Both the position numbers and the translations under genes were made by a program. Shown one piece after another: positions 32,956 through 44,167 of a stretch of 64,000 nt of DNA; the stretch's first letter is position 1; every line of letters starts with the position of its first letter. This DNA comes from Acanthosepion esculentum (lineage: Eukaryota > Mollusca > Cephalopoda > Sepiida > Sepiidae), in assembly GCA_964036315.1 (NCBI GenBank), contig OZ038480.1:13632305-13696304 (forward strand). Reading direction: 5' to 3'. The notes under the pieces are model-generated. The model ran no database searches. It was given only the letters and a program-made list of their open reading frames with translations, and was not told where the DNA came from.

Positions 32956-33345
32956 GTTTGCAAAACAGAAGGAGTAATATACAAAGCCGAAATAAAAGAT
33001 ATAAATGGCCTGAGCAAAATATACGTGCGGTGTACTAAAGACAGATTCAAGAAGAGATGGCATAATCACAAAGCATCATTCAAGTTAGAAATCGCAAGGA
33101 AAACTAACAGACTAGCCAGCCATGTGTAAGAATTAAAAGAAAATCTAATATAGCTCCGATTGTAAAATGGAAAATATTAAGAAGAGCCAAACTTTACAAC
33201 AATCGTGTTAATATCTGCAAACTGTACCAGGAAGAAAAGTTAACAATAATAATATTCACGGTTCAGAAATATCTACGGAATGCAAGATCGGAAATAATGT
33301 CACGATACATACAAACTCAAAAGTACTTTTTGTGTTCGTACGGAC
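32956..33345 (+). pseudogene. Penelope-like element, GIY-YIG endonuclease fragment 2
   Basis: The plus strand reads CKTEGVIYKAEIKDINGLSK, IYVRCTKDRFKKRWHNHKAS then FKLEIARKTNRLASHV and a stop. After a frameshift come ELKEN, VKWKILRRAKLYNNRVNICK and LYQEEKLTI. VIY and the downstream IYVRCT correspond to the GIY and YIG boxes, followed by conserved RF..R..NH..SF. The C-terminal Cys-rich part with W.I....P follows the family order. At least two frame disruptions make it inactive. The RT domain is absent. Confidence 0.75.
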
Positions 33346-33659
33346 CTGGATGAATGTATGTACATTATTTTTACTCCCCCTCCAATATAAATTCAATATT
33401 CTTGCTTTACTCTTCCTCTTCTATGGCATTTCTTGTAGTGCGTTTATATAATGCGTTAGGAAATTAACTGGGCCATATGGCCTTGAATACCGAAAAGTTG
33501 AAACCAAAGTACCACGATCGGCTGATCTCCTGATTTTTTTTTTAATTTAAAGGCTCTACATTTTAAATTTTTATTTTTATGTTTTTCTTTACATGTGTAT
33601 TGAGCACATTTTAACTATTTTCTAGTCTAATTCACTTCTGACCAATAACTGTTTCATAA

Positions 33660-33661
<2 letters not shown>
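33346..33661 (+). other. Probable Penelope-like 3' flank
   Basis: Non-coding. It contains a hairpin-like order gggccatatggcc, ttgaataccgaaaagttgaa near 33470-33505, at a position comparable to the hairpin block downstream of endonuclease fragment 1. Otherwise nothing recognisable. Confidence 0.4.

Positions 33662-33707
<46 letters not shown>
33662..33707. repeat. (TA)n microsatellite
   Basis: About 23 TA units. Confidence 0.95.
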
Positions 33708-33710
<3 letters not shown>

Positions 33711-33711
33711 G

Positions 33712-33995
33712 CTTTTCACCCCAAGCAAGGCTGGAAGCTACTAGCATGCAAGGGGTTACAGAAGATTTGGAGCGAGAGCAGATAGGAGTGTTAGAGGAAA
33801 GAATGTGGAGAAGGATAGTGGATAGATCAAGACAAGGGGTTACAGAAGATTTGGAGCGAGAGCAGATAGGAGTGTTAGAGGAAAGGATGTGGAGAAGGAT
33901 AGTGGATAGATCAAGGCAACTGGAGATGTCGATTGACGTTACATTTGAATAGCTGGAGATTATAGTTGTCAGGGAAACAGGAATAAGGAAGGAAG
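33712..33995 (-). mobile_element. LINE-B 3' end with duplicated 3' UTR segment
   Basis: Minus-strand LINE-B terminus (ttttcaccccaagcaaggct). Its 3' UTR block ggggttacagaagatttgga..gatagatcaagaca occurs twice in tandem, about 83 bp apart. The RT tail is cut at about 33990. Confidence 0.75.
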
Positions 33996-34059
33996 TTTAT
34001 TGCAATAGTTTATTAATGTTTAGAGTAGAGATATCTCGTGGGAGATGCGGATATTTTTT

Positions 34060-34942
34060 AAGCATTTCACCCCAAGCAAGGCGTGAAGCCACTAACACGC
34101 AAGAAGATTTGGAGCTAGAAGGATAGTGGATAGATCAACTGGAGATGTCGATTGACATTACATTAGAATAGTTGGAGATTATAGCTATCAGGGAAACAGG
34201 AATAAGGAAGGGAGTTCCACGGGCGAGAGGTGCGAGATATGAAGCTATTGGAGTAGAAGAGACCTCTACATTTAACAGTTTCAACAGTGAAAGGGTTGGC
34301 GCGGGATGCCAGGCTCGTAGGACGCTGGAATTCATGAAGCCTGGGAACCAGCGAAAGCAGCTCATCGGAGCAATTACCGTGGAAGTATTTGTAAAAAGAC
34401 AGAGCGAGGTGACGGCGCGTCTGTGAGAGAGCGACTGCAGACGAGATGACAGATCAGGGCCAATTACGTTTCTGGATCTTATCATGAACCCCGAGGCAAA
34501 CAGAAGGGGTTCCAGACCATATATGGCAGCAATACTCGATGCAAGGGCGAATGGTTCATTTGTAGATTTGAAGGATCGATTCCGGGGAGAAAATTTTCCT
34601 GGTCCGTCAGAGGGAGCCAACTTTCCTTGCGTTGGATGAAGAAATTCACTTAATATATTTGCTCCATGCCAGGGCAGCGGACAGCGTGAGACCAAGCAGC
34701 CGCAGAGAGGAGCTCTCGAGAAGTTGGGCTTCAGACATCACTGTGGTGATTAATAGAGAGCAGTTTTGTTTTTGAGGCGTTAAAATTAACCAGCCAATTC
34801 CTGCCCCATTTCTCAACCGATTGGAGGTCTTTTTCGAGACGAACTGCCAGGTTAAATTTGTCAGCGACATTAGATTTGTTTTTGAGGCAAGAGTAAATTG
34901 TGGTGTCATCCGCGTAGATGCCAACTTGGGAATCTATGGTGT

Positions 34943-34945
<3 letters not shown>
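34060..34945 (-). mobile_element. LINE-B RT fragment with YADD box
   Basis: Minus strand, from 34930 downward: VGIYADDTTIYSCLKNKSNV (the catalytic YADD palm motif of reverse transcriptase), EKDLQSVEKWGRNWLVNFNA then SKTKLLSINHHSDV, and in other frames the thumb and C-terminal segment down to SRLWNSLP-like and NVNRHLQ-like remains near 34150. Several frameshifts. The 5' boundary coincides with a (TA)n tract at 34945, so most of the polymerase is missing. Confidence 0.8.

Positions 34946-35028
<83 letters not shown>
34944..35028. repeat. (TA)n microsatellite
   Basis: About 42 TA units between LINE-B and FB1-c. Confidence 0.95.
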
Positions 35029-35029
<1 letters not shown>

Positions 35030-35215
35030 AGTATAGGATTGGTGTATACGGAATAATTCCCGTAACCAACAAATACTATTCTTCAATGAGTGCTCATTAC
35101 AGAGTAAATCAAGTATTATTCATTCGAAAATTATAACATAAATATTTTATAAAATCACTACAAAAATAGCCATTTTGTTTCAACACTTCCGGTCTCTTAT
35201 CAAGTGATGGTGTTG
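35029..35215 (+). mobile_element. Foldback element FB1, copy c (one arm lost)
   Basis: It starts caagtataggattggtgtat beside (TA)n, keeps gagtgctcattacagagta, and continues through the left hairpin arm (aatagccattttgtttcaac). The return arm is missing. The minus strand at 35204-35177 shows cttgataagagacc..gaagtgttgaaac. Confidence 0.7.
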
Positions 35216-36074
35216 AATGTAGAATAAAGGGTTTTAAAAGGTTCAAATCAATCATAGTATCCCACGCAAGGGGAAACGCTGTTACATAAGCTGGAATGAC
35301 CAATCAAAATACAAGCATATGAGAATTCAAAAAACTCGACAACGAACTTTGGTTACAATAATTATTTAATGCTTTAATGTTAGGGTTAGGCTAAAATAGA
35401 ATTCATTCTCACTAATAAATATTAAATTATACTATAAAATTCAGAATTAAAAATTAATAATTTTAAATTTAAACTTAATATATATTAAGTTTAAAATTAT
35501 AAAATTATTTAAAGAAGAAACTGAGGAAAAATGATTTATTTTCTTTTTATTGAATTTAATTTGGAATAAACGTTAAGATCTAATGCTGCTCTGAACTCCG
35601 TTTTAGATATATTTGGAGTGAAGACATGGGAAGGGGAAAGACAATACATACACAATCAGATTATAATACATAAACACGCAGACGTATTTAGATATATAAA
35701 CACGCAAAAAAGCGACGAGACAAGAAATATGTTCACGACTCTTAAAGACAAAAAAAACGACAACATATACACACAATGAAAGGCAAACACAAGCGACCAT
35801 ACACACACACCGACAAAGACACGCACATACATTGACAAAGACATACCCATACAACAACCAAGAAATATTCAATTTCGAAAGTGGTATTAAACGTATTCTA
35901 ACATCCTATTAAAATATAACTTAAGCGAGTAAAGATATATAATGGTTGACTAGATAAAGATCAACATGGGCAGAACAAAAAAACAAACATTCATTAATGA
36001 ACAACATAAAGAAAAGGGACCCTAAAACATACAGACATGGACAGAAAAATAGATATATACACATAAAAATAAGA

Positions 36075-36078
<4 letters not shown>
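35216..36078. other. No recognisable feature
   Basis: AT-rich with scattered CA-rich words (35640-35870). No supported gene. Confidence 0.4.
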
Positions 36079-36155
<77 letters not shown>

Positions 36156-36240
36156 ATTATGTGGTGCGGGTTCAATTTATATTACGCGAATCATTTACAA
36201 TTTATGAATCATTATCTGCTTTTCGTATGAATGATTCGCG

Positions 36241-36307
<67 letters not shown>
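36079..36307. repeat. Two (TA)n tracts around a small inverted repeat
   Basis: TA tracts at 36079-36153 and 36243-36307 flank tattacgcgaatcat..atgattcgcgtaata (36180-36245), an inverted repeat with arms of about 15 bp. Confidence 0.85.
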
Positions 36308-36309
<2 letters not shown>

Positions 36310-36419
36310 AGAACTCCCAAACACAGAAATATATATAAATATCTAATATACACCTATATACACACTAGTACACATACACTAGTACAAATATATGAGAATA
36401 TGTGAAAGAAAATAAAAAA

Positions 36420-36708
36420 ATACATATAGAGCTATGTGTACACACATTCTTCACTACAGACAGAAACACACAAAAGCATACCTATGCACAAACATATAGA
36501 CACACATATACCCATATGAATATATATACCCATATATGCACACACATACACGCATACGCATATGCATATATACACATACAGAAACAAACATAAATATATC
36601 AACACACATAAAAAAGCGAACAAACCAAATATACACATATATATATATATATACACACATACAGAAACACACAAACATACATATACACACTTACACATAT
36701 ACAAAAAA

Positions 36709-36756
<48 letters not shown>

Positions 36757-36795
36757 ACATACATACGCAAACATAAACACATATATATAGTGTCA
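36420..36795. repeat. Degenerate CA/TA simple repeat
   Basis: Mixed cacacata and tatata words. The open frames on both strands are repeat artefacts. Confidence 0.85.
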
Positions 36796-36992
36796 AACCT
36801 ATTTATGAGGATTGGGACATACCCATTAGTGTTCATAGGTACAGTATATATAATAAAAATCATGAGATCGGTTGAATCCGCTACCTAGGTTTCAACTTTA
36901 CGGTATCCTCAGGCGACTTTGATCCAATGACCTCCTAATGATTCTTTATTTGTTTTAAAAAAAACTAAAGATGGGTACATTATAATTTTTTA

Positions 36993-37790
36993 AAATAAAT
37001 AAACAAACGCGCGAAGTTGGCTGTAATAGAAACAGAGAAGAAGAAGAAGAAGAAGAAGAAGAAGAAGAAGAAGAAGAAGAAGAAGGGGGAAGAGAAAAAA
37101 AGCAAGTGTATTGTAACTGTATTGGTGGGGGGTTAAATTATTATTTTTTATCCAGCCTCATATGCACTTAAGAAAAATTTTCTGATATGTAAACAAGGAC
37201 TTAAGACTTCAGATTTTTGGTTTAAAACGTTTTTTGATCCGGGAAAGTCATTTTCCTATTGGCAGAGGTTGCCAATATTAATGTGATTGCTGTATTGTTG
37301 GCCTTTTTTTAAACATTTTCCACCTTACAAACAGATCCCTGATGTTTTTTTCTTTCAAATTCCACACATGGTTAGCAAGTTTTGTAATGTACCTAAGATT
37401 TGCTAGCTTAAATAAATAAAAAAAAACACACGAAGTTGGCTGTAATGGAAAGGGAGGATGAGGATGTGCGGAAAGGAGAAGGAAAAAAAGAATGGAAAGA
37501 GAAGAAAAGCAAGTGTATTGTAAATGCATCGGTGCGGAATTTATATAGATTTTTTATCCAACCTCATATGCACTTAAGAAAAAGTTTCTGATATGTAAGC
37601 AAGGACATAAGACTTCAGATTTTTGGTTTAAAAGGTTATGTCATAATCTCTAATTTTTCCTGTTGGCAGAGATTGCAAATGTGGCTGTGATTATTAACAC
37701 GGTTTTGCCTCTTAACATTTCCCACCTTAGAAACGGATCCCTGTTGTTTTATTTTCTTTTAAATTTCACAAATGGACAGCTACATTGATA
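36993..37790. repeat. Tandem duplication, about 417-bp unit
   Basis: Unit 1 (36993-37409) and unit 2 (37410-37790) share gaagttggctgtaat, aagtgtattgtaa, cctcatatgcacttaagaaa, gacttcagatttttggttta and ggatccctg at matching places. Unit 1 contains a (GAA)n tract at 37037-37084. I see no coding potential. Confidence 0.8.
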
Positions 37791-37854
37791 GAATTATATA
37801 TATAAGTGGACATTGACGTTTATAAGCAGTAAATTCGACCTTGCCAACCGAACG

Positions 37855-38050
37855 ATCCTCAGTGGCACGTTAGGCTATATGACGGTTCCGTATAGGATAC
37901 AGGTTCGAATCCTGTCGGAGGATGAATATTTTCTATGAAAATTTCTCGGACATTCAGGCCGGTAAATGTTATTGAATACTGTTTATTATAAAACAGAGCA
38001 TTTGCTTAAATACTTGTATCTATAAAAAGAATGTTAAACATAGAAATGTC
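37855..38050 (+). repeat. tRNA-derived SINE, family S2, copy 2
   Basis: ggcacgttaggctatatgac and ggatacaggttcgaatcctg give A- and B-box-like elements. The body matches the copy at 22.0 kb (ctcggacattcaggccg, aaaacagagcatttgct). It is directly followed by the Tc1 element at 38063. Confidence 0.7.
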
Positions 38051-38062
38051 TTTATATATATA

Positions 38063-39011
38063 CAGTGATGTTCGATAAAAGTGACTCACCTGATTTTTTT
38101 TTACTAAATGTTCTCTTCTCCGATGAAACGAAAGTTGAGCTAAATTCAAAGGATAAGCGATCTAAAATCCGAAGAAGAAGCTTCGAAAACTCTTTGAATT
38201 TAGCAGTAAGTACTGCCAAGCATCCGTTCAGTATAATGTTCTGGGGATGCTTTTCTTTTCATGGAACTGGTTTCTTAAAACCTATTGAAAAGACCCTCAG
38301 GAGCGAGCAGTACAAGAGAATTTTAGAGTCTTGTTTGCTCCCTTCTGCTGAAAGGGGGCAAATCGACCCCACCAAGCTCAATTTTATGCAGGATAATGCT
38401 CCCTGTGACAAATCAAAATTGATGAGGGAATACTTTGATGAGAAGCAGGTGAGTGTTGTGACATGGCCGCTCCAATCTCCTGACCTCAACCCCATAGAAA
38501 ACTTATGGAGCATTATAAAGTACAGGCTCTCGAGAAAGCAGTTGAGCAACAAAGAGGATTTGAATTTCATATCCGAATGGAATTTCATGCTTGGAGATGA
38601 GATTTGCCAGGACCTAATCAAGTCAATGCCAAAAAGGGTTGAAAAGGTTATTCAAAATAAAGGAGGACCCATTGATTATAAAATATTTCGAACTATATTA
38701 CCTATTATAAATAAATTATACCTCTATTATTCTTTATTTAAAGCTGTCCGGTTATGTTTCTATTGATTACTAGTTGCAGGAAATGAGCGAGTCACTTTTT
38801 TGCACTGAGTTTTTCCCTAAATCTCATTTATATCCAAAATTATAATTATCAATAGAATACCTTACGGTGAGTAAACTTTTTTACTAGGTGGTCGGGAAGG
38901 GATCTTTATATTAGTAAGATTCAAAATTAGTTTGACGCCAAAAGCAATAGGCGAAAAAATTTTTAAGTAAAAAAAAAAAATCAGGTGAGTCACTTTTATC
39001 GAACAGCACTG
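38063..39011 (+). mobile_element. Tc1-like transposon with matching terminal inverted repeats
   Basis: The left end cagtgatgttcgataaaagt and the right end acttttatcgaacagcactg are inverted copies that extend over about 40 bp (..gactcacctgatttttttt). TA lies on both sides (38061-38062 and 39012-39013). The element is about 949 bp, shorter than a full Tc1 (about 1.3-1.7 kb), because the region coding for the DNA-binding domain is missing. The good TIR match suggests relatively recent activity. Confidence 0.9.
38065..38766 (+). CDS. Tc1-type transposase, catalytic domain only (DD34E)
   Basis: One uninterrupted frame of 233 codons. The real homology starts at about codon 14 (LLNVLFSDETKVEL, first Asp), then MFWGCFSFHGTGFL, LNFMQDNAPCD (second Asp) and SPDLNPIENLWSII (Glu). 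Exactly 34 residues separate the second Asp and the Glu, the DD34E signature of Tc1 transposases. The two helix-turn-helix domains expected upstream are absent: the frame begins inside the terminal repeat. It could make a catalytic domain without specific DNA binding, so transposition activity is unlikely. No stop or frameshift is visible. Confidence 0.8.
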   Translation: MMFDKSDSPDFFLLNVLFSDETKVELNSKDKRSKIRRRSFENSLNLAVSTAKHPFSIMFWGCFSFHGTGFLKPIEKTLRSEQYKRILESCLLPSAERGQIDPTKLNFMQDNAPCDKSKLMREYFDEKQVSVVTWPLQSPDLNPIENLWSIIKYRLSRKQLSNKEDLNFISEWNFMLGDEICQDLIKSMPKRVEKVIQNKGGPIDYKIFRTILPIINKLYLYYSLFKAVRLCFY

Positions 39012-39013
39012 TA

Positions 39014-39300
39014 TATACCTTGCCGGTTCAAAAGAGATTTTTCCCCTGTATATCGTGGCGCCATTTTCATAGCAGACGCTGGTCTTGTGCAATTGAATCG
39101 TCGAGGCAAAGATTTGGTTCCTGTGTAGTGCAACACTAACGTTAAACGGCTGGAGAATCAATCAGTTCAATGTTCAGTTTTTTTTTCTTTTTTAAACGAA
39201 AAACAATGTTAATTCTTTCTTTCTTTCTTTCTTTGACTTTCCTTCTTTCATTTTCATTATTAATTGCCTTTTTCCCCACTTTCTCTAACTCAATGCTTTC
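39014..39300 (-). repeat. Dispersed repeat G, copy 2
   Basis: Reverse-orientation match of 29.06-29.42 kb: ccttgccggttcaaaag, ggcgccattttcatag, gtgcaattgaatcgtcga, aacggctgg, (ttct)n, cccactttctctaac. The Tc1 element lies directly next to it. Confidence 0.7.
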
Positions 39301-39885
39301 TCTAAAACTGCTGCATTGCATTTACATATATAAAGTATAAATGTAACATGTCTGAAGAGGTGAGCATGTGTCTGCCTTGAGAATCAGCATTTTTCCTTTA
39401 TTTCCGCTCGATCATTGACCAATTCTACTGGTAACATAATTCAAAATAATATTACTCACTAAAGTAGCCTTACGTTCAATGGTTCACATCTCCATGCAAT
39501 ATGGTACCCTCATATTTACTATCGTCCTCTAAAGACAATTTCAACACTTCCGTTTCCGTCCACGTGATCTCTATCGTATCAGGCGGTATTTATCTAGTCA
39601 ATCGTATCGTAATGACAAGCTAAATGTCATCGCTCGTGGCGATAGTCATTAACGACTGCTTTAAGATAACTGATCAAGAACGGACATCTTTGATCTTGTC
39701 AGATGGCGATAACCAAAGATGGCTTTTTTCCCTACGGCCAAATGTCGAGTGTCAACTGGCCAATGTGCATTTGTTTTTTGCTTTTATTTTAGTGCCGACC
39801 TTCATTTACGCTTCTCTTTGATGTAGTACATTGGTAATGAAGCTACTATTTTTCTGGACAATGTCCAGTAAATTTATAATGATTG
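39301..39885. other. No recognisable feature
   Basis: Ordinary-looking sequence, no supported frame. Confidence 0.4.
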
Positions 39886-39889
39886 TCAA

Positions 39890-40213
39890 ACTGTCATTCT
39901 CTCAAAATCTATAATCTTATTCCTAACTTTTGTTTTATTTTTCTCTCTAATTTTCTCTTTATCTTACCCTTTTCTTTCTTTCTTTGTCTCTTGGATTGCT
40001 TGCTTCTTTTCGTTTATCTCTCTTTTCGTTTTCTTTCTTTCTTGAACTTTATTTTCCCTTGGTCACACGTTTTTAATCGTTTCTCATACTCTCCCTTTCT
40101 TTTATACTTTGTCTGCTTCGTTTTCCTTTTCCATCCTTTTCGTCTCCCTCTCTCTTTCATCTTGATTTGCTGTTTATTCTTTCGCTCGCCACTCTCTTAT
40201 AATAGTGTCTACT

Positions 40214-40268
<55 letters not shown>

Positions 40269-41131
40269 CTCTATCTCTCTCTTAATTCTTTCGTTTGCTA
40301 GCCTTTTTAACTTACTCTTTTTTCTCTTCTCCCACTTATTCTCCTTCTCGTCTTCTTTTTTCATTCTCTCAATCACTATTCGCCTTTCGCACCTAAACGT
40401 CTTCCCCACTTCGGTCCCAACTCTCTTTTTCGTCTTATTTTCCCTCCTCTTACTACAAATGACTCTTGTTCATTTACCTTTCCTCCCTCTTACTCTCCAT
40501 CTCCTTTGCCCATTTTTGCTTCTCCGCGGTTTTTCTCTCTCTCATCTCTCTCTCTCTCTTTCCACCTTAACACTTCTCTTTACCTCTCTTTATTTTACCA
40601 TCATTTTATTTTTCTTCTCTCACCCCCAATGTTTCGTTTACAGATTCTATCATTTATCATTGCATTTTAAGCTCAATCTTCCTCTCTCTATCTCTCTTCC
40701 CCTCACTCTTTCTTCTCCTCTACCTATTCCTCTCTTTTTCTCCTCCGCTGCATCTACCTTCATTGATTAACATCTCTCTATTCTCCTTCATTCTTACTCT
40801 CTCTATACCACTTCTCTTCACTATTTCTTCTCCTCCCCTATTCCCTGTCACTCTTCGCATCTCTCTTAATTCATTAATTCTCTCTTTCTCTCTATATTTC
40901 GCTCGCTCCCTCTCCTGTTCTTCACTCTCTCTCTCTTTGGGCTTCTCACTTAATTGATTAACATTTCTCTGTTCAGCTTCTCTCCCTCTCTCTATCTCTC
41001 TATCCTTCCCCTACTTTTCTTCTTCCTCTTCTTTTTTTTGTGTATCTCTCTTAACTGATTGACTGTCATCTCTCCTCATCTCTATCTCGCTTCACATCTC
41101 TTTCTTCTTCCACACTTCTGTCCTCTTTTGT

Positions 41132-41164
<33 letters not shown>

Positions 41165-41480
41165 GTGCTTCTCTCTTGATTGATTAACATCTCTCTATTC
41201 CTCTTATGTCTTCTCCTCTTTCACTATTCTTCTTCCTCTTCCTATTCTTTCTTTGCTCACCTCTCTTTATTGAGTGACTACCATCTCTCTATTGCCCTTC
41301 TCTCTCCTCATTTCTATCTCGCTTCCCATTTCTCTTTTCTTCTACATCACTCCTCTTTCTCTTACTTGTTCTCCCCTCGCCCTCTCTTTCTCTCTCCGTC
41401 TCTCTCTTTCCCTGTGCATCTCTCGTGATTGATCGATTACCATCGACCTATCCTTTTTCTCTTTCCATTCTTTGTGTTTG
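39890..41480. repeat. CT-rich pyrimidine block with (CTAT)n
   Basis: Almost entirely tctc, ttcc and cttt words, with (tcta)n at 40230-40270. A degenerate larger unit is marked by gattgattaacatctctcta at about 40764, 40955 and 41177. The 295-codon plus frame (39883-40770), rich in Ser, Leu and Phe, follows from the pyrimidine bias. Confidence 0.85.
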
Positions 41481-41659
41481 CCACTCTTTACTTCCCTCTC
41501 AGTACATCAAACACTAGTCGACATTTTCAATACAGCTTTACATTTATTCCGGTGGTGATGTTATTTTTGTTGAAAAGTGTTTTTAAAAAAGCAAAAGCAT
41601 GAAACCTTCAGTCATCAAAGAATAATTTGGATTCTTCAATTATTTGATTCGGGAGACGC

Positions 41660-42480
41660 TTAGGAGGACGGGCTGAAAAGTTCATCGGTTGAAGGAGTGA
41701 TCCTGGAACTGTGAAATATTAGGTGCATTAATTTCAACTCTTATTAATAACTGCATTGTCTATTTCCTGGTAACCAGATATCTGGCTTCTCAAAGAAGAA
41801 TTCAAAAGTAATTAGTAATGAATTCTCTTGAAAATGGACAAAATTTTTCCATTTTGGTCTTATCAAGTACCTGCAGAAAAAAGACGTTTCTGCGGACGTC
41901 GTTGCTATATCAGATGTTTACAAATCAAATAGCCAATGCTATTAATATATCGCGTGAGAGATTTGAGAATATTCTTCCCAATGAACTTAACATGATAAAG
42001 ATTTCTACAGGGGGTGTCACGTCTTCTGACATCTGATCAAGAGCGCACCAGGCTGATCACATCACCGGAATTTCTGACATTGAAGAAGATCTAGTTGATT
42101 TCCTTGAATGTTTCCTAACCCAGGATAAGTTGTTGGGTTCCTCATTTTGAGCCGGAGACAAAAAGAGATTCCATGAAGTGGAAACATCCCTCCTCAGCTG
42201 CCCCAAAGAAGACCAAGCATTTGGGGACGCCAAAGACAATGTATTTATTGTCTATCTTCAATGGAGAATACCATGCAAATTCGCTGAGGCATGTACGAAA
42301 AGGTGTCAAGGCCAAACGCCCAGGAAGACTGAAGAAAAGGGTCTTGTTTCATCAGGGCATTGATCCTGCACGCAAGGCCTGGGTTTCAGTAACTGTTTTG
42401 CGGAACTATGCCTGTGAACGGATTGATCAACTTCCCTATTCCCCTGTTTTGACTATCATCAGTTCTCCAACATGAAAAAC
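41660..42480 (+). mobile_element. Mariner relic, copy 1
   Basis: Plus-strand fragments follow mariner transposase order: TNQIANAINISRERFENILP (DNA-binding region end, from about 41910), FLTQDKLLGSSF (first-Asp block, altered, near 42110), MKWKHPSSAAPKK (42174), KAKRPGRLKKRVLFHQG (second-Asp region, degraded) and LPYSPVLT..SPT near 42430. Frames change repeatedly. The left part near 41670 has acgggctgaaaagttcatcg, resembling a mariner terminal repeat. Confidence 0.75.
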
Positions 42481-42499
42481 AAAACACTTGACATCGTTT

Positions 42500-43345
42500 A
42501 AGACAGATCCACCTTAATCCAAAATGAGTTTCGGGTTCGCTACTTTGAGTCAGAGACAACGAGAATTTCACAGCAGTGAAAACATTTACCCTCACCTGCT
42601 CAATAGAAAGCCAAGCCAATTCATCTAAAGGCACGATGATGGCTCAGTTGTTTGGATGCAAAAACATTGTGCTTATTGACAATCTTCCAAAGGGCCACAA
42701 AAACAATGGCGAGTGCAATATCATGCTGAAGCAGTTAAGATCGACTATCAAGACCTGGATAACTGACGAAAGGGGATTTGTTTCATCGGGAAATTGGTCC
42801 AGTGCACATGTCCTTGGTTTAAATGTGTTATGGTGACCTACCTACATGGGAATAAACTCTTCCTCCTTCATAAATACTAACCTGCGACACTTCCTTGGAG
42901 ACAGTCGAGACGCAGTGTAACCTGACAGTTCGGAAGGACACTTCTATCTGCTGACTAATAACACTCTTACTTTGTAAATATTTGTTATTTCAATACACTT
43001 GTTCAACCTACCGTTTTCTTTCCGTGTCTTTCTTTCTGTCCCCTAAAAGGCCACAACACGATGGCTTCTGTGCGAGCCTCTTGATTTGAACTGGTTAATC
43101 ACCCTACTTATTCGCTAGATTTGACTATCATCTGTTCCCCAACATGAAAAAAAAAACAATTGACTTGGAACTTGTATTTCAGTGATCATGACATCCTATC
43201 TGCTGTTGATGTTTTTTTTATTTTTGACCAACAGGATGAACAGTCTTCTTTGAACAGTCTAATATCAGTTTACCTGGACATAAACGATGCCGTTATTAAG
43301 AAGAAGAGTTGAAATTAATGCATCCAAGATTTCTCAGCTCTAGTA
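42500..43345 (+). mobile_element. Mariner relic, copy 2, split by a solo LTR
   Basis: It resumes with RYFESETTRI (first catalytic-block region) and LLTIFQRATKTMASAIS, then GDLFHREIGPVHMSLV. At 42826 an LTR interrupts. After 43058 the transposase continues with MASVRAS and FELVNHPTYSLDLT, and near 43200 SAVDVFF and FDQQDEQSSLNS, which is the family's C-terminal segment. Stops and frameshifts are numerous. It lies directly after copy 1 in the same orientation. Confidence 0.7.
42826..43058 (+). mobile_element. Solo LTR nested in the mariner relic
   Basis: The insert starts TGTTATGGTGACC and ends GGCCACAACA, giving TG...CA ends with short inverted repeats. The flanks aaatg and cgatg agree in three of five bases, consistent with an aged 5-bp target duplication. 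Removing the insert rejoins the mariner reading order (SLV to MAS). A related LTR-like segment is at 25.03-25.29 kb. Confidence 0.7.
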
Positions 43346-43599
43346 TCATTCGTTTATAGTCAGACTATGAACCATTCACTCAAATCTCATAGTCTTAACG
43401 AAATATGTCTTTTATTATGATTTCAGGTTGTAATTGTGCGAAAAAACTCGTATTTGCAGACTTATTAACTGGACTAAACACCAATAGGGAACAACATCGC
43501 ATTTACAAATATTATACAGTATTTGATATTGTCTTTCATATTGAGATAAAATCAGTTCTATATGCCATGACCAAATTCAATTCATTATTTTAGGTTACA

Positions 43600-44165
43600 T
43601 CACACTTGAGGACGTTGATGATCATCGCTTTCCACAACTTCCTATCCATCTTATCTCTAATCAAAATATTTGTCGCCTTACTATGCCTTTTCTGTAATCA
43701 ATTTGCACAAGCCCTTTAGATATGTTATTCGTTCATTTCATCGGCCTTCTTAGCTCCAATATACCCTGTATTTTTTCAAGCCCTCTAGATACACATTATG
43801 CGTCCCAAAGATTTTCCCCTTCCTGTTTCTAAATATCAGTGTCCTTTTTGTTTCCATTATTTTATCTTCCTTCTTGCTCACATCCTCCGTCTATGGTATT
43901 CTTTTCTGTTTTATGCCATAAGTCTTTACTTAATCTGTGGGGAACTTGTTCAGCATTTTCTACCCGAATGATTCTATATAGCGTTTCATCTCTCCTTTCT
44001 TTGCTACTTTCTTTAGCTTTCGGAAGGCATTCCAACGCGGCTTCGGATTTCTGTGCCACATTTTCCGTCGTTTTTTTTTTTAAAATCTTCCCAGATTTCT
44101 GTACTGAGTTCCTTTTGACATCTCCAATTCTTAGTTCTAAATTTGGGTATTCCTATTTCTAACGA
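43600..44165 (-). mobile_element. LINE-C 3' region, strongly diverged
   Basis: On the minus strand the order of LINE-C blocks is still visible (atgatcgctttccacaactt reversed is the terminal segment; gttttatgccataag and gcattccaacgcgg are upstream). Heavily mutated. Confidence 0.5.
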
Positions 44166-44167
44166 AC

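Noticed and set aside
36432..36863. 143-codon minus frame rich in Cys, Val and Tyr
   Set aside because: Produced by CA/TA simple repeats; frames on both strands are open.
39883..40770. 295-codon plus frame that looks like a membrane protein
   Set aside because: The region is a CT-rich simple-sequence block; hydrophobicity follows from pyrimidine-rich codons and no start context or family is visible.
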